DNA from: Anaerolineales bacterium
GTDB lineage: Bacteria; Chloroflexota; Anaerolineae; Anaerolineales; Villigracilaceae
Assembly: GCA_030583905.1 (NCBI GenBank)
Contig: CP129481.1
Span: 3,812,136-3,876,135 of the forward strand
Direction: 5' to 3'
DNA length: 64,000 nucleotides
In this document: positions 40,640-49,002 of the stretch, piece after piece
How the letters are laid out: the number at the start of each line of letters is the position of its first letter
How positions within the stretch are numbered: the stretch's first letter is position 1
Notes under the pieces: model-generated
What the model saw: only the letters and a program-made list of their open reading frames with translations
Databases searched by the model: none
Told to the model about the DNA's origin: nothing
Position numbers and translations under genes: made by a program

Positions 40640-42172
40640 ATGCTTGCCCGTGTCTACTCCTGCGCCGTAGTGGGACTGGAAGGTGTCATCGTCGAAGTGG
40701 AAGTGGATTACACCAACGGTCTCCCCGCCGTCATCATCGTCGGTCTGCCCGATGCCGCCGTGCAGGAAAGCCGCGAACGCGTACAAACCGCCGTCAAGAA
40801 CGCGGGCTTGCATTTCCCCCGTCACCGCATCGTTGTCAACCTCTCCCCCGCCGCCATCCGCAAGGAAGGTCCCGCCTACGACCTCCCCATCGCGCTCGGC
40901 GTCGTCATCCTCGCGGGCTTTCTTCCGCAAGAAGCCATCGAAGGCGCAATGGTCGTCGGCGAACTTTCATTGGACGGGGTCGTCCGCCATACACGCGGAG
41001 TCTTGCCAATGGCAGCCGCCGCACGCGCCAACGGATTCAAGCGGATGTTCGTTCCCGAAGTGGATGCAGGCGAAGCGGCTTTGATCCCCGATCTGGACGT
41101 GTACCCGGTCAAATCGCTTGCGCATCTCTACGACCATCTGGCTGGTCGGCGTCTCATTGAGCCTTATCAACCCTCCGCAACCGATTCCCCCGCCCCGCTC
41201 TTCACCCCGACCGACTTCGCCGAGATCAAAGGACAGGAACACGTCAAGCGCGCGCTCGAAGTCGCCGCCGCGGGCGGACATAACTGTTTACTCGTCGGAA
41301 GTCCTGGCGCGGGGAAAACCCTGCTCGCCCGTGCCATGCCCGGCATCCTGCCTGAAATGTCCATCGAAGAATCGTTGGATGTGACCCGCATCTACTCCGT
41401 GGCAGACCAACTCCCGCCCGGCACGCCGCTCATCAAACATCGCCCGTTTCGTGCGCCACATCACACCATTTCACATGCAGGTCTCGTCGGCGGCGGCAAC
41501 ATCCCCAAGCCCGGCGAAATTTCTCTCGCGCATCGCGGCGTTTTATTCCTCGATGAATTTCCCGAATTCGGACCCCGCGTCCTTGAAGTGATGCGCCAGC
41601 CAATGGAAGACAAGGTTGTCACCATCAGCCGCGCCAAAGGCTCGCTCACGTTTTCAGCCAATTTCCAACTGATTGCCGCCATGAATCCCTGCCAGTGTGG
41701 TTATTTTGGTGATTCACAAAAGCCCTGCACCTGCGCCCCCGCCGTCGTCACCAAATATCAAAAGCGCATCTCCGGTCCCATTCTCGACCGTATTGATATT
41801 CATATCGAAGTCCCGCGCGTGGACTACGAAAAACTCAGCGGCGACCGTCTCGGCGAGACATCCGAATCTATTCGCAAACGTGTCCAAGCCGCGCGCGATA
41901 TTCAAAATAAACGCTTTGCAAATAGGGAAGCAAAAGACATTGTCTGCAACGCGGACATGCGCATCGGGGAAGTCAGGCAGTTTTGCAGCCTCCAGCCCGA
42001 AGGTCAGAGTTTGATGCGGGCGGCGATGAGCCAGCTAAATTTGTCGGCACGCGCCTATCATCGCATCCTGAAACTATCCCGCACCATCGCGGACCTAGCT
42101 GGCAGTGATGAGATTCAATCTCCGCATTTGGCGGAGGCGCTACAATATCGTCCGAAGTTAATGCTGGGGTAA
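40640..42172 (+). CDS. comM: YifB/ComM family Mg-chelatase-like AAA+ ATPase
   Basis: 510 residues, normal for the family. The N-terminal domain (VVGLEGVIVEVEVDYTNGLP, then VGLPDAAVQESRERV) is the ChlI/Lon-like fold. The AAA+ module has Walker A VGSPGAGKTLLARAMPGILP near 218-237, RPFRAPHHTISHAGLVGGG, Walker B GVLFLDEFPEF and RAKGSLTFSANFQLIAAMNPCQCG. The C-terminal domain LNLSARAYHRILKLSRTIADLA is the Mg_chelatase_C region. ComM helps branch migration in natural transformation. The gene is monocistronic with its own leaderless promoter. Confidence 0.92.
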   Translation: MLARVYSCAVVGLEGVIVEVEVDYTNGLPAVIIVGLPDAAVQESRERVQTAVKNAGLHFPRHRIVVNLSPAAIRKEGPAYDLPIALGVVILAGFLPQEAIEGAMVVGELSLDGVVRHTRGVLPMAAAARANGFKRMFVPEVDAGEAALIPDLDVYPVKSLAHLYDHLAGRRLIEPYQPSATDSPAPLFTPTDFAEIKGQEHVKRALEVAAAGGHNCLLVGSPGAGKTLLARAMPGILPEMSIEESLDVTRIYSVADQLPPGTPLIKHRPFRAPHHTISHAGLVGGGNIPKPGEISLAHRGVLFLDEFPEFGPRVLEVMRQPMEDKVVTISRAKGSLTFSANFQLIAAMNPCQCGYFGDSQKPCTCAPAVVTKYQKRISGPILDRIDIHIEVPRVDYEKLSGDRLGETSESIRKRVQAARDIQNKRFANREAKDIVCNADMRIGEVRQFCSLQPEGQSLMRAAMSQLNLSARAYHRILKLSRTIADLAGSDEIQSPHLAEALQYRPKLMLG

Positions 42173-42262
42173 AAACAACATGCCAGATTAGATTTTCCCA
42201 ATTAACGATCTATGGCATGATTGTATACGGGTATAAATTCCGCCCTTATGGAAATATAAAAA

Positions 42263-42871
42263 TCAACGAAGGTCGATACGTGTCATTTGATGGAGCGTAA
42301 AGGTCAGCAATTTCCTTAAGTCATGCCGCTCCAAAACGGTGTGAGAAATCTGTCCTTCCAAAACCAGCATCACCAAACCATGCACCGCCCCCCACACACT
42401 GACAGCCGCCAACTCCGGCTCCCCCTGTCGCAGAACACCCGCCGATTGGCACACCTTAACCACATCCACGATCTGTAAAAAATTTTTCTGCGCATAATGC
42501 ACAAAATCGGGGTACTCTTTTTCCTTTTCCAGCACACTCGAAAACATCAACTTGAAACGATCAGGCTCGTTCATCGCAAATTGCATGTATGCCCAAGCAG
42601 TTTCCAACAACAGCGACTCTGGTGTACTGTGATGACGCGCGAATATCGTGTCGATCCGGATATATAACTGCTTGAACCCTTCGGTGGAGATGGCGGCAAT
42701 GAGAGCCTGTTTATCCGCGAAATGGGAATATGGCGCCGCATGACTCACTCCAGCCTGCTTCGCCACCTTTCGCAGACTCAACCCGTTGACCCCCTCCCTC
42801 GCCAGAATCTTCACCCCGGCTTTGATGAGCGCATTTTTCAAATCGCCATGATGGTAATTGGAAGCTGCCAT
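42263..42871 (-). CDS. TetR family transcriptional regulator
   Basis: 202 residues. The N-terminal HTH reads AGVKILAREGVNGLSLRKVAKQAGVSHAAPYSHFADKQALIAAI in family form (helix-turn-helix at about 25-50). The C-terminal ligand domain has EPDRFKLMFSS and a WGAVHGLVMLVLEG segment of the TetR_C_33/WHG type. It is divergent from the aldolase operon; a palindrome shared by both promoters is the likely operator. No Shine-Dalgarno precedes the ATG at 42871. TAAGAT lies six bases upstream with TTGACA 17 bases further, so this mRNA too may be leaderless. Confidence 0.88.
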   Translation of the reverse strand: MAASNYHHGDLKNALIKAGVKILAREGVNGLSLRKVAKQAGVSHAAPYSHFADKQALIAAISTEGFKQLYIRIDTIFARHHSTPESLLLETAWAYMQFAMNEPDRFKLMFSSVLEKEKEYPDFVHYAQKNFLQIVDVVKVCQSAGVLRQGEPELAAVSVWGAVHGLVMLVLEGQISHTVLERHDLRKLLTFTLHQMTRIDLR

Positions 42872-42877
42872 ATCCAC

Positions 42878-42906
42878 ATCTTATAATCAAATATTGACAC
42901 TGTCAA
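42878..42906 (-). promoter_or_regulatory. tetR promoter
   Basis: On the minus strand TTGACA (42901-42906) and TAAGAT (42878-42883) are 17 bases apart. Its -35 box is one half of the palindrome TTGACACTGTCAA that also provides the -35 of the opposite promoter, so a repressor bound there would block both. Confidence 0.65.
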
Positions 42907-42936
42907 GATGGAAGCATATAATCTTTACAGTGTCTA
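42894..42936 (+). promoter_or_regulatory. operon promoter with two operator-like sites
   Basis: TTGACA (42894-42899), 17 bases, TATAAT (42917-42922): full consensus. The -35 lies in the perfect palindrome TTGACACTGTCAA (42894-42906). A related site TTTACAGTGTCTA (42924-42936) follows the -10, its centre 30 bp from the first, which is about three helical turns. The divergent TetR protein is the obvious candidate to bind both. Confidence 0.85.
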
Positions 42937-42953
42937 GTTGAAAAGGAGTAAGG

Positions 42954-43640
42954 ATGAGTCAATTTCAAAGGGAAAAGCAGCAAATCGTGCTTACCGCGCA
43001 GGAGTTGGTCCGCAAAGGATATTTGATGGCGACCGGCGGCAATATCTCAATGCGTGTATCGGGGCAGGCGGCATTCGCCATTACACCATCCAACTACGAT
43101 TACATGAAAATGACCGGGGACGACGTCTGCGTGCTGGATTTCGAGATGAATAGATTGGAGGGAAATCGAAAACCGTCCGTGGAGGCGGGCATGCATGGCA
43201 TCATCTACGAAACACGCGGGGACGTGAATGCCGTCATCCATACCCACCAAGTCTATGCCAGCGCCTTGACGCTCATAAAAGCACCCATCCCCCACTTGTT
43301 CGATGAACAGGCACGTTTTTTGGGGCGCAGTATCGAGATCATCCCATATGCGCCATCGGGGACGGGGATCCTGCGAAACAGGATCGCAAAAAATATCCAA
43401 AACCATAACAATGCCTATATGATGCAGAATCACGGCGCGTTGATCTTCGGGCATGACATGGAACGGGCTGTGCACAATGTTGAAATTTTGGAAAAGTGTG
43501 CGCTGGCTTATCTGCTTGCCATCATCTCGGAGCGGAAGATCAGCAAGATTCCGCTGGCAGTACGGGAAATTGCTTTTGCAAAACTGCGCAAAGACCAGAA
43601 AAAAGCTGCGGCAGGCGAAGCAGTGACCGGCGGAGAATGA
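42954..43640 (+). CDS. class II aldolase/adducin family protein
   Basis: 228 residues, FucA/AraD-like. ATGGNISMRVSG near residue 24, EAGMHGIIYETRGDVNAVIHTHQVYASALT (Zn ligands in HTH), then MMQNHGALIFGHDMERAVHNVEILEKCA with the third His. Family members cleave phosphorylated ketoses to DHAP and an aldehyde, or decarboxylate acids. AGGAG lies 6 bases before the ATG. First gene of the operon with the aminotransferase, MFS protein and FGGY kinase. Substrate unknown. Confidence 0.88.
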   Translation: MSQFQREKQQIVLTAQELVRKGYLMATGGNISMRVSGQAAFAITPSNYDYMKMTGDDVCVLDFEMNRLEGNRKPSVEAGMHGIIYETRGDVNAVIHTHQVYASALTLIKAPIPHLFDEQARFLGRSIEIIPYAPSGTGILRNRIAKNIQNHNNAYMMQNHGALIFGHDMERAVHNVEILEKCALAYLLAIISERKISKIPLAVREIAFAKLRKDQKKAAAGEAVTGGE

Positions 43641-43668
43641 AGCGGCACGTCATCAATTGCGAGGAACC

Positions 43669-45120
43669 ATGATTGAACAAACATATGCGATCTCAGAATA
43701 TCCCGATGTGGATGCCATCTATAAAAGGTTGAAAGCCCTGACCACACAACCATTACGCCCCGTGCGCCGGGACAAGATGAAGACCTATCTCGAATACTTC
43801 GAGAAGAAGTGCGTTAAATCCAAAACATTGACGGACGAAGCCAAGAAATATATTCCCGGTGGTGTACAGCATAACCTGGCGTTCAATTATCCTTTCCCGA
43901 TCGCCATTGAGAAAGCGGACGGCGCTTTTATGTGGGATGTGGATGGCAACCGTTATATTGACTTTTTGCAGGCGGGCGGTCCGACCGTGTTGGGCAGTAA
44001 TTACGCGCCAGTGCGGGAAAAGGTGATGGAGGTCGTCAACTCATGCGGACCCGTGACCGGATTGTTCCATGAATATGAGCTCAAACTGGCGAAGCTGATC
44101 AGTGAGTACATGCCCGCCGTGGAGATGTTCCGCATGCTGGGTTCGGGCACGGAAGGAGTGATGGCTGCCATCCGCGCGGCACGGACATTCACGAAAAAGA
44201 AAAGGGTCATCAAGGTCGGCGGCGCTTATCACGGCTGGAGCGACTCGATGGTGTACGGGCTGCACATCCCCGGTACGGGGCGGTTGGAGGCGACCGGCAT
44301 CCCGCGCGGTGCGAATGTCAATACCCAGGAATTTTTCCCGAATGATCTGTCTGCGCTGCGCCGCAGGCTGATCGCCAATCACTTCCTCGGCGGGACGGCG
44401 GCAGTGATCGTCGAGCCTGTGGGTCCCGAATCAGGAACACGCCCGGTGCCGTTCGATTTCAACCAGAAGGTGCGCGAACTTTGCGATGAGTTTGGAGCAC
44501 TGCTCATCTTTGACGAAGTAGTGACGGGGTTTCGTCTCGGTTTGGGCGGGGCGCAGGGATACTTTGGCGTCAAGCCTGACCTGACCGTTTTCGGAAAATG
44601 CGTGACCGGCGGCTATCCGATGGCAGGCGGCGTAGGCGGGCGAAGGGATGTCATCATGACGTTCGCGGCGGGCATCGGCGGAACCGGTGAACGCGCCTAT
44701 ATCGGTGGGACGCTTTCCGCAAATCCGCTCTCGTGCGTGGCGGGATATTACGCGCTCAAAGAGATGGAACGCACCAATGCGCCGGTCATTGCCGGGCGGG
44801 CGGGTGACCGCCTGTCCAAAGGCTTGCAAGCCATCATTGAGAAATACGATCTGCCCTTTGTAGCGTACAATCAAGGCAGCATCGTTCACCTGGAAACATC
44901 CGGGGTCATGCTGTTGGATTTGAAGAATCCACTGAAAACGCTAAAAGAGATCAAATCGCGCAAACATATGATCGAAGAGATAGGCGCCGCATATATGGCG
45001 AACGGACTGATCACCCTGGCAGGTTCGCGCATGTACACATCCATGGCGGATACGGACGAGGTTATTGATGACGCGCTGACAAGGTTCGAAGAAGTTTTAT
45101 CAAATGTAGAAGGTGTTTGA
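43669..45120 (+). CDS. class III aminotransferase, glutamate-1-semialdehyde-mutase-like
   Basis: 483 residues from the ATG at 43669 (GAGGAACC upstream). The PLP fold type I motifs are present: MLGSGTEGVMAAIRAAR, GGAYHGWSDSMVYG, LLIFDEVVTGFRLGLGG and the Schiff-base Lys in LTVFGKCVTGGYPMAG. The N-terminus carries about 45 extra residues relative to HemL. No tetrapyrrole genes are nearby; the setting with an aldolase, a transporter and a sugar kinase suggests catabolic transamination of an amino alcohol, amino sugar or similar compound. It overlaps nothing and is 28 bases after the aldolase. Confidence 0.85.
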   Translation: MIEQTYAISEYPDVDAIYKRLKALTTQPLRPVRRDKMKTYLEYFEKKCVKSKTLTDEAKKYIPGGVQHNLAFNYPFPIAIEKADGAFMWDVDGNRYIDFLQAGGPTVLGSNYAPVREKVMEVVNSCGPVTGLFHEYELKLAKLISEYMPAVEMFRMLGSGTEGVMAAIRAARTFTKKKRVIKVGGAYHGWSDSMVYGLHIPGTGRLEATGIPRGANVNTQEFFPNDLSALRRRLIANHFLGGTAAVIVEPVGPESGTRPVPFDFNQKVRELCDEFGALLIFDEVVTGFRLGLGGAQGYFGVKPDLTVFGKCVTGGYPMAGGVGGRRDVIMTFAAGIGGTGERAYIGGTLSANPLSCVAGYYALKEMERTNAPVIAGRAGDRLSKGLQAIIEKYDLPFVAYNQGSIVHLETSGVMLLDLKNPLKTLKEIKSRKHMIEEIGAAYMANGLITLAGSRMYTSMADTDEVIDDALTRFEEVLSNVEGV

Positions 45121-45152
45121 GTTTTATCCATACTACGCCAAAGGGAATCTCT

Positions 45153-46355
45153 ATGCGTGAACAATATAAAGTCTATGGATATCGCTGGGTGGTTTTGGGC
45201 GTCTTCATGTTCATCAACCTGACCATTCAGATGTTATGGATCACCTACGCGCCGATCACAGGTCCCGCAGCGGAATTCTATGGCGTGAGCGACTTGCAAA
45301 TCGGTCTGCTCGCGATGACCTTCATGATCGCGTTTATTCCGCTATCCATCCCGGTTTCGTGGGTGATCGATACCTATGGCTTCCGCGTTGCGGTGGGAAT
45401 TGGGGCAGCGTTGATGGGGATCTTCGGTCTATTGCGCGGCTTTGCCGGGAGCAACTACACCCTTGTGTTGTGGAGCACGATTGGCATTGCAATATCCCAG
45501 CCTTTCCTGCTCAACGCATGGACAACCGTCCCTGCCAAGTGGTTTCCAGTGGACGTGCGCGCTACGATGGTGGGCATGGTCACATTGGCAAATTTAATCG
45601 GCACAGCCCTAGGCATGGTACTGACTCCGATTCTGGTCGAGAGCATGTCCATTGCGGATGTGCAATTGCTCTTTGGCGGCATTGCCGCTTTTTCATCAGT
45701 TTTATTCATCCTACTGGCACGCGAAGCGCCGCCCACTCCCCCATGCCCGCCGGGACAAGAGACACGCGCGTTGATGCTGGATGGCTTGAAACACGCCGTC
45801 ACCATCAAACCGTTTTGGTTTTATCTGATCGCTTCATTTATCGGACTGGGAATTTTCAACGGGCTGACGACCTGGGTCGAAGCCATCATCCGCCCGCGTG
45901 GATTCACACCCAATGACGCAGGCACACTCGGGGCGTTGATGATCGTCGGCGGGTTGGTTGGAGCTATCGTCCTGCCGGCGCTTTCAGACAAACAGCAGAA
46001 ACGTCAGCGTTTTCTAATGATCGCTTTCGTGGGTGCCATTCCCGGCTTGTTAGGATTGACCTTTGCCGAATCGAGCGTGTTATTATTCGGCTCTGCGAGC
46101 CTGTTGGGATTCTTCCTCGTCAGCGCGATGCCCATTGGCATGCAATACGCTGCAGAGATCACACGCCCAACACCGGAAGGAACTTCCAACGGGTTGATCC
46201 AACTCTTTGGCCAAGGCGCAGTCGTCTTCGTCTACATCATGGAAGCGATGAAGACCAGCGACGGCTCATTCACTCCTTCACTCATCCTGGCGTTGGCACT
46301 TCTGATCATCAGCGCAGGGTTGGTCACTCAGATGAAAGACCCGCAACACATCTAA
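45153..46355 (+). CDS. MFS transporter, FLVCR-like
   Basis: 400 residues with twelve predicted spans. The start YGYRWVVLGVFMFINLTIQM followed by LWITYAPITGPAAEFYGVS is typical of the FLVCR-like branch of the major facilitator superfamily, whose animal members move heme, choline or ethanolamine. A PVSWVIDTYGFRVAVGIGA loop stands where the MFS motif A is expected. The ATG at 45153 has AAGGGA upstream. It is third in the TetR-controlled operon and is the likely importer of its substrate. That the cargo is an amine is only a suggestion from family and context. Confidence 0.8.
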   Translation: MREQYKVYGYRWVVLGVFMFINLTIQMLWITYAPITGPAAEFYGVSDLQIGLLAMTFMIAFIPLSIPVSWVIDTYGFRVAVGIGAALMGIFGLLRGFAGSNYTLVLWSTIGIAISQPFLLNAWTTVPAKWFPVDVRATMVGMVTLANLIGTALGMVLTPILVESMSIADVQLLFGGIAAFSSVLFILLAREAPPTPPCPPGQETRALMLDGLKHAVTIKPFWFYLIASFIGLGIFNGLTTWVEAIIRPRGFTPNDAGTLGALMIVGGLVGAIVLPALSDKQQKRQRFLMIAFVGAIPGLLGLTFAESSVLLFGSASLLGFFLVSAMPIGMQYAAEITRPTPEGTSNGLIQLFGQGAVVFVYIMEAMKTSDGSFTPSLILALALLIISAGLVTQMKDPQHI

Positions 46356-46374
46356 ACGAAACGAGACTCTCTAC

Positions 46375-47955
46375 ATGGCAGAACCTCTCATCCTTGCTGT
46401 CGACCTTGGCACATCTGGAATGAAAGTGGCGTTGATCTCCGTCAGCGGAAAGGTGCTGGGATGGGAAGTGGAACCCATCCGCCTGAGGATCACTCCCGAT
46501 GGCGGCGCGGAGCAATCGCCCGATGAATGGTGGACAGCGTTTCTGTCGGCGGCGGGGAGGCTGTTGAAACAGGAGCAGGATGCGGGTCGAAGGGTGGAGG
46601 CGGTTTGCTGTTCCACTCAGGGAGAGGGGACAGTTCCGGTCGATCAAGATGGAAACGCACTCGGCAACTGCATCCTTTGGATGGACATGCGCGGCGCGCC
46701 GCATCTAAAAAATCAACTCGGCGGATGGCTCAATATCGACGGCATTTCCCTGGATAAGATATTGCGTTTCGTTCATTTGACCGGCGGGATGCCGTCCACG
46801 ACCGGCAAGGACCCTGCCGGGCACATGTTGTTTCTTCGGGATACGCAGCCAGAGATCTATGACCAAACCTATAAATTTTTGAATGTATTGGATTATTTGA
46901 ACCTGCGGTTGACAGGACGCTTCACGGCGACCTTCGACTCGATCCTGACATCCTGGGTGACGGATAACCGTGACCCGAATAACATCCGTTATCACGATGG
47001 ATTGATCTCCATGCTGGGATTGGACCCTGCCAAATTGCCGGAGATCGTGACGTGCTCGAAGGTGATCGGCACGCTCAAAGCGGATGTGGCGGATGAGCTT
47101 GGTCTTTCAAAGGATGTGAAGGTGGTAGCGGGGTCGATCGATAACACTGCAGCGGCAATCGGCTCGGGCGCAGTGGATGATTATGCAGTGCATCTATACA
47201 TCGGCACATCGTCATGGATGGCGGCGCATGTTCCGTTCAAGAAGACCGATGTGCTGGCGTCACTGGCATCGGTGCCATGTGCGCTTCCAGACCGATACTT
47301 ATTGACCGCCCTGCAAGCCACAGCAGGCGGCAACCTGACCTTCCTGCGCGACAATATCCTGTATCACAAGGATGAACTTCTGCAGGAAGCCGCCGTGCCG
47401 GATATTTTCAAAGCGCTCGACAAAATCGCGGAGCGCGTCCCTGCCGGGGCGAATGGGGTGATGTATACGCCGTGGATATGGGGAGAGCGCGCCCCTGTCG
47501 ATGATAAAACTGTGCGCGCCGGTTTGTATAATCTTTCCCTGCATAATACGCGCGAAGATATCATCCGCGCATTTCTGGAGGGGATTGCGCTCAATACACG
47601 CTGGTTGATGAACCCGGTACGGAAATTTCTGGGGCGGGATGTGAACCAGATCAACATCGCCGGCGGCGGGGCGCAATCCGATGTATGGTGCCAGATATTC
47701 GCGGACGTGTTGAACGTGGAGATCAAACAAGTTGCCGAGCCCATGTACGCAAACGCGCGCGGCGCGGCATGGATCGCCGCTGTCGGTTTGGGGAGAATCC
47801 AATTCGGGGATGTGCCAAAATTGGTGAAGATCAAACAGACTTACCACCCTCGATCTGAAAACCGCAGATTATACGACGAGCAATTCGAGATGTTTACGCA
47901 GATCTATAAACAAATGGCTCCAATTTACAAGCGGATGAATTTGTCACGCCAGTAG
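46375..47955 (+). CDS. FGGY family carbohydrate kinase, xylulokinase-like
   Basis: 526 residues. LAVDLGTSGMKVALI is the first phosphate loop, CCSTQGEGTVPVDQDGN and LWMDMRGAPHLKNQ match the sugar-binding N-domain, VVAGSIDNTAAAIGSGAVDDYAVHLYIGTSSW is the central FGGY block, and INIAGGGAQSDVWCQIFADVL with ANARGAAWIAA closes the C-domain ATP site. Members phosphorylate ketoses, polyols or related compounds. Last gene of the operon, 19 bases after the MFS gene. In a simple scheme it would make the phosphorylated substrate for the aldolase. Confidence 0.87.
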   Translation: MAEPLILAVDLGTSGMKVALISVSGKVLGWEVEPIRLRITPDGGAEQSPDEWWTAFLSAAGRLLKQEQDAGRRVEAVCCSTQGEGTVPVDQDGNALGNCILWMDMRGAPHLKNQLGGWLNIDGISLDKILRFVHLTGGMPSTTGKDPAGHMLFLRDTQPEIYDQTYKFLNVLDYLNLRLTGRFTATFDSILTSWVTDNRDPNNIRYHDGLISMLGLDPAKLPEIVTCSKVIGTLKADVADELGLSKDVKVVAGSIDNTAAAIGSGAVDDYAVHLYIGTSSWMAAHVPFKKTDVLASLASVPCALPDRYLLTALQATAGGNLTFLRDNILYHKDELLQEAAVPDIFKALDKIAERVPAGANGVMYTPWIWGERAPVDDKTVRAGLYNLSLHNTREDIIRAFLEGIALNTRWLMNPVRKFLGRDVNQINIAGGGAQSDVWCQIFADVLNVEIKQVAEPMYANARGAAWIAAVGLGRIQFGDVPKLVKIKQTYHPRSENRRLYDEQFEMFTQIYKQMAPIYKRMNLSRQ

Positions 47956-48003
47956 AAGGATACCAAACACCTTATCTGTTGGCTGACCGCCTGGACTTGC
48001 GCC

Positions 48004-48990
48004 TTACTCATTCGATGCGTTCTGAATCCGTTCGAGCAACTTCTTCAACGGTTTCAGGTTGGAGACGGGCAGGGTCAGGTTTTTGACGCGCGTGTGATTG
48101 TATTGAAAGACCTTCGAATTCGGCAGAAGCGTGCCCGCGCGCTGACCGAACTCTTCATAAGAAATATACCCCGTCAGGTAAATGTCCATGCCGTAGACCC
48201 AGATGTTGCTCCAATCCAGCGGCGGGACCACGTGGGTTTCTTTAATGGCGTCGCAATGGATTCCAACACGCGCCTCCGGCACACGGCGGACATGCAAGCT
48301 GGAAATGGAATGGAACGACTCGTCCACTGTGACCTTGGTCTTCGGCGGCAGACTGACGACCTTGCGCTTCACATCCCGACCTTCATCCTGCCCGTTGACC
48401 TCGAGGAGCAGTTCTTCATCCGATTCTGATTTCAGCGTCAGCCTCCCAAGCGGATTCCAGTTGACCGGTTTGCGCCACTCGTTCGGCATGACGTGTACGA
48501 GGTAGTGCGGCTGTCCCTTTTGGATGACCAGTTTCAGGTCCGATTGCGAGGCGGCGATCAAGCCTGTCAGAAAGGCGAAGATGTACAAGTCGTTGAGGGA
48601 GTGACCATCCCGCGCATGTTGATCGGAGGGGACGAGCGCAGGCGCATCCAATAATATGGACGGGTCTTTGCGGATCTGCATGATCTGTTTGCGATGCGTG
48701 ATGTGAAAGGATTTGATGTCACAGCGGTGTTTGCCGAGCGCCACGTCGTAGCGGTCCGGATCGGTGAAGGGCGTCGCGCCTTTTACATCGAAGGGGATGT
48801 TTTGCTGGGAGAGATGGCGCCGAAAAGCGAGTTCCACCGCCACGCCTGCCACGATGCGCCGCAGACGTTCGTACGGCGAGCCGCCCATCCGGTCATAGGT
48901 ATAGGAAAGCGACCGAAGCGCATACTCGACCCCGCCTTCGGTCAGATCGGGCGTGTACGGCAGGCGGATGAGGTCGGAGGCGGTGAGCAT
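48004..48990 (-). CDS. putative restriction endonuclease (PD-(D/E)XK type)
   Basis: 328 residues, no membrane span. An N-terminal helical part has GVAVELAFRRHL, then DRYDVALGKHRCDIKSFHI near 79-97, which fits the core of a PD-(D/E)XK nuclease: acidic residue, then D-I-K after a strand. No family name can be given. It begins 12 bases after the stop of the DNA methyltransferase on the same strand, and this pairing is the main reason to think of a restriction-modification system. The C-terminal half is beta-rich and might recognise DNA. A non-nuclease role is possible. Confidence 0.6.
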   Translation of the reverse strand: MLTASDLIRLPYTPDLTEGGVEYALRSLSYTYDRMGGSPYERLRRIVAGVAVELAFRRHLSQQNIPFDVKGATPFTDPDRYDVALGKHRCDIKSFHITHRKQIMQIRKDPSILLDAPALVPSDQHARDGHSLNDLYIFAFLTGLIAASQSDLKLVIQKGQPHYLVHVMPNEWRKPVNWNPLGRLTLKSESDEELLLEVNGQDEGRDVKRKVVSLPPKTKVTVDESFHSISSLHVRRVPEARVGIHCDAIKETHVVPPLDWSNIWVYGMDIYLTGYISYEEFGQRAGTLLPNSKVFQYNHTRVKNLTLPVSNLKPLKKLLERIQNASNE

Positions 48991-49002
48991 GGTGATAAGC
49001 GT

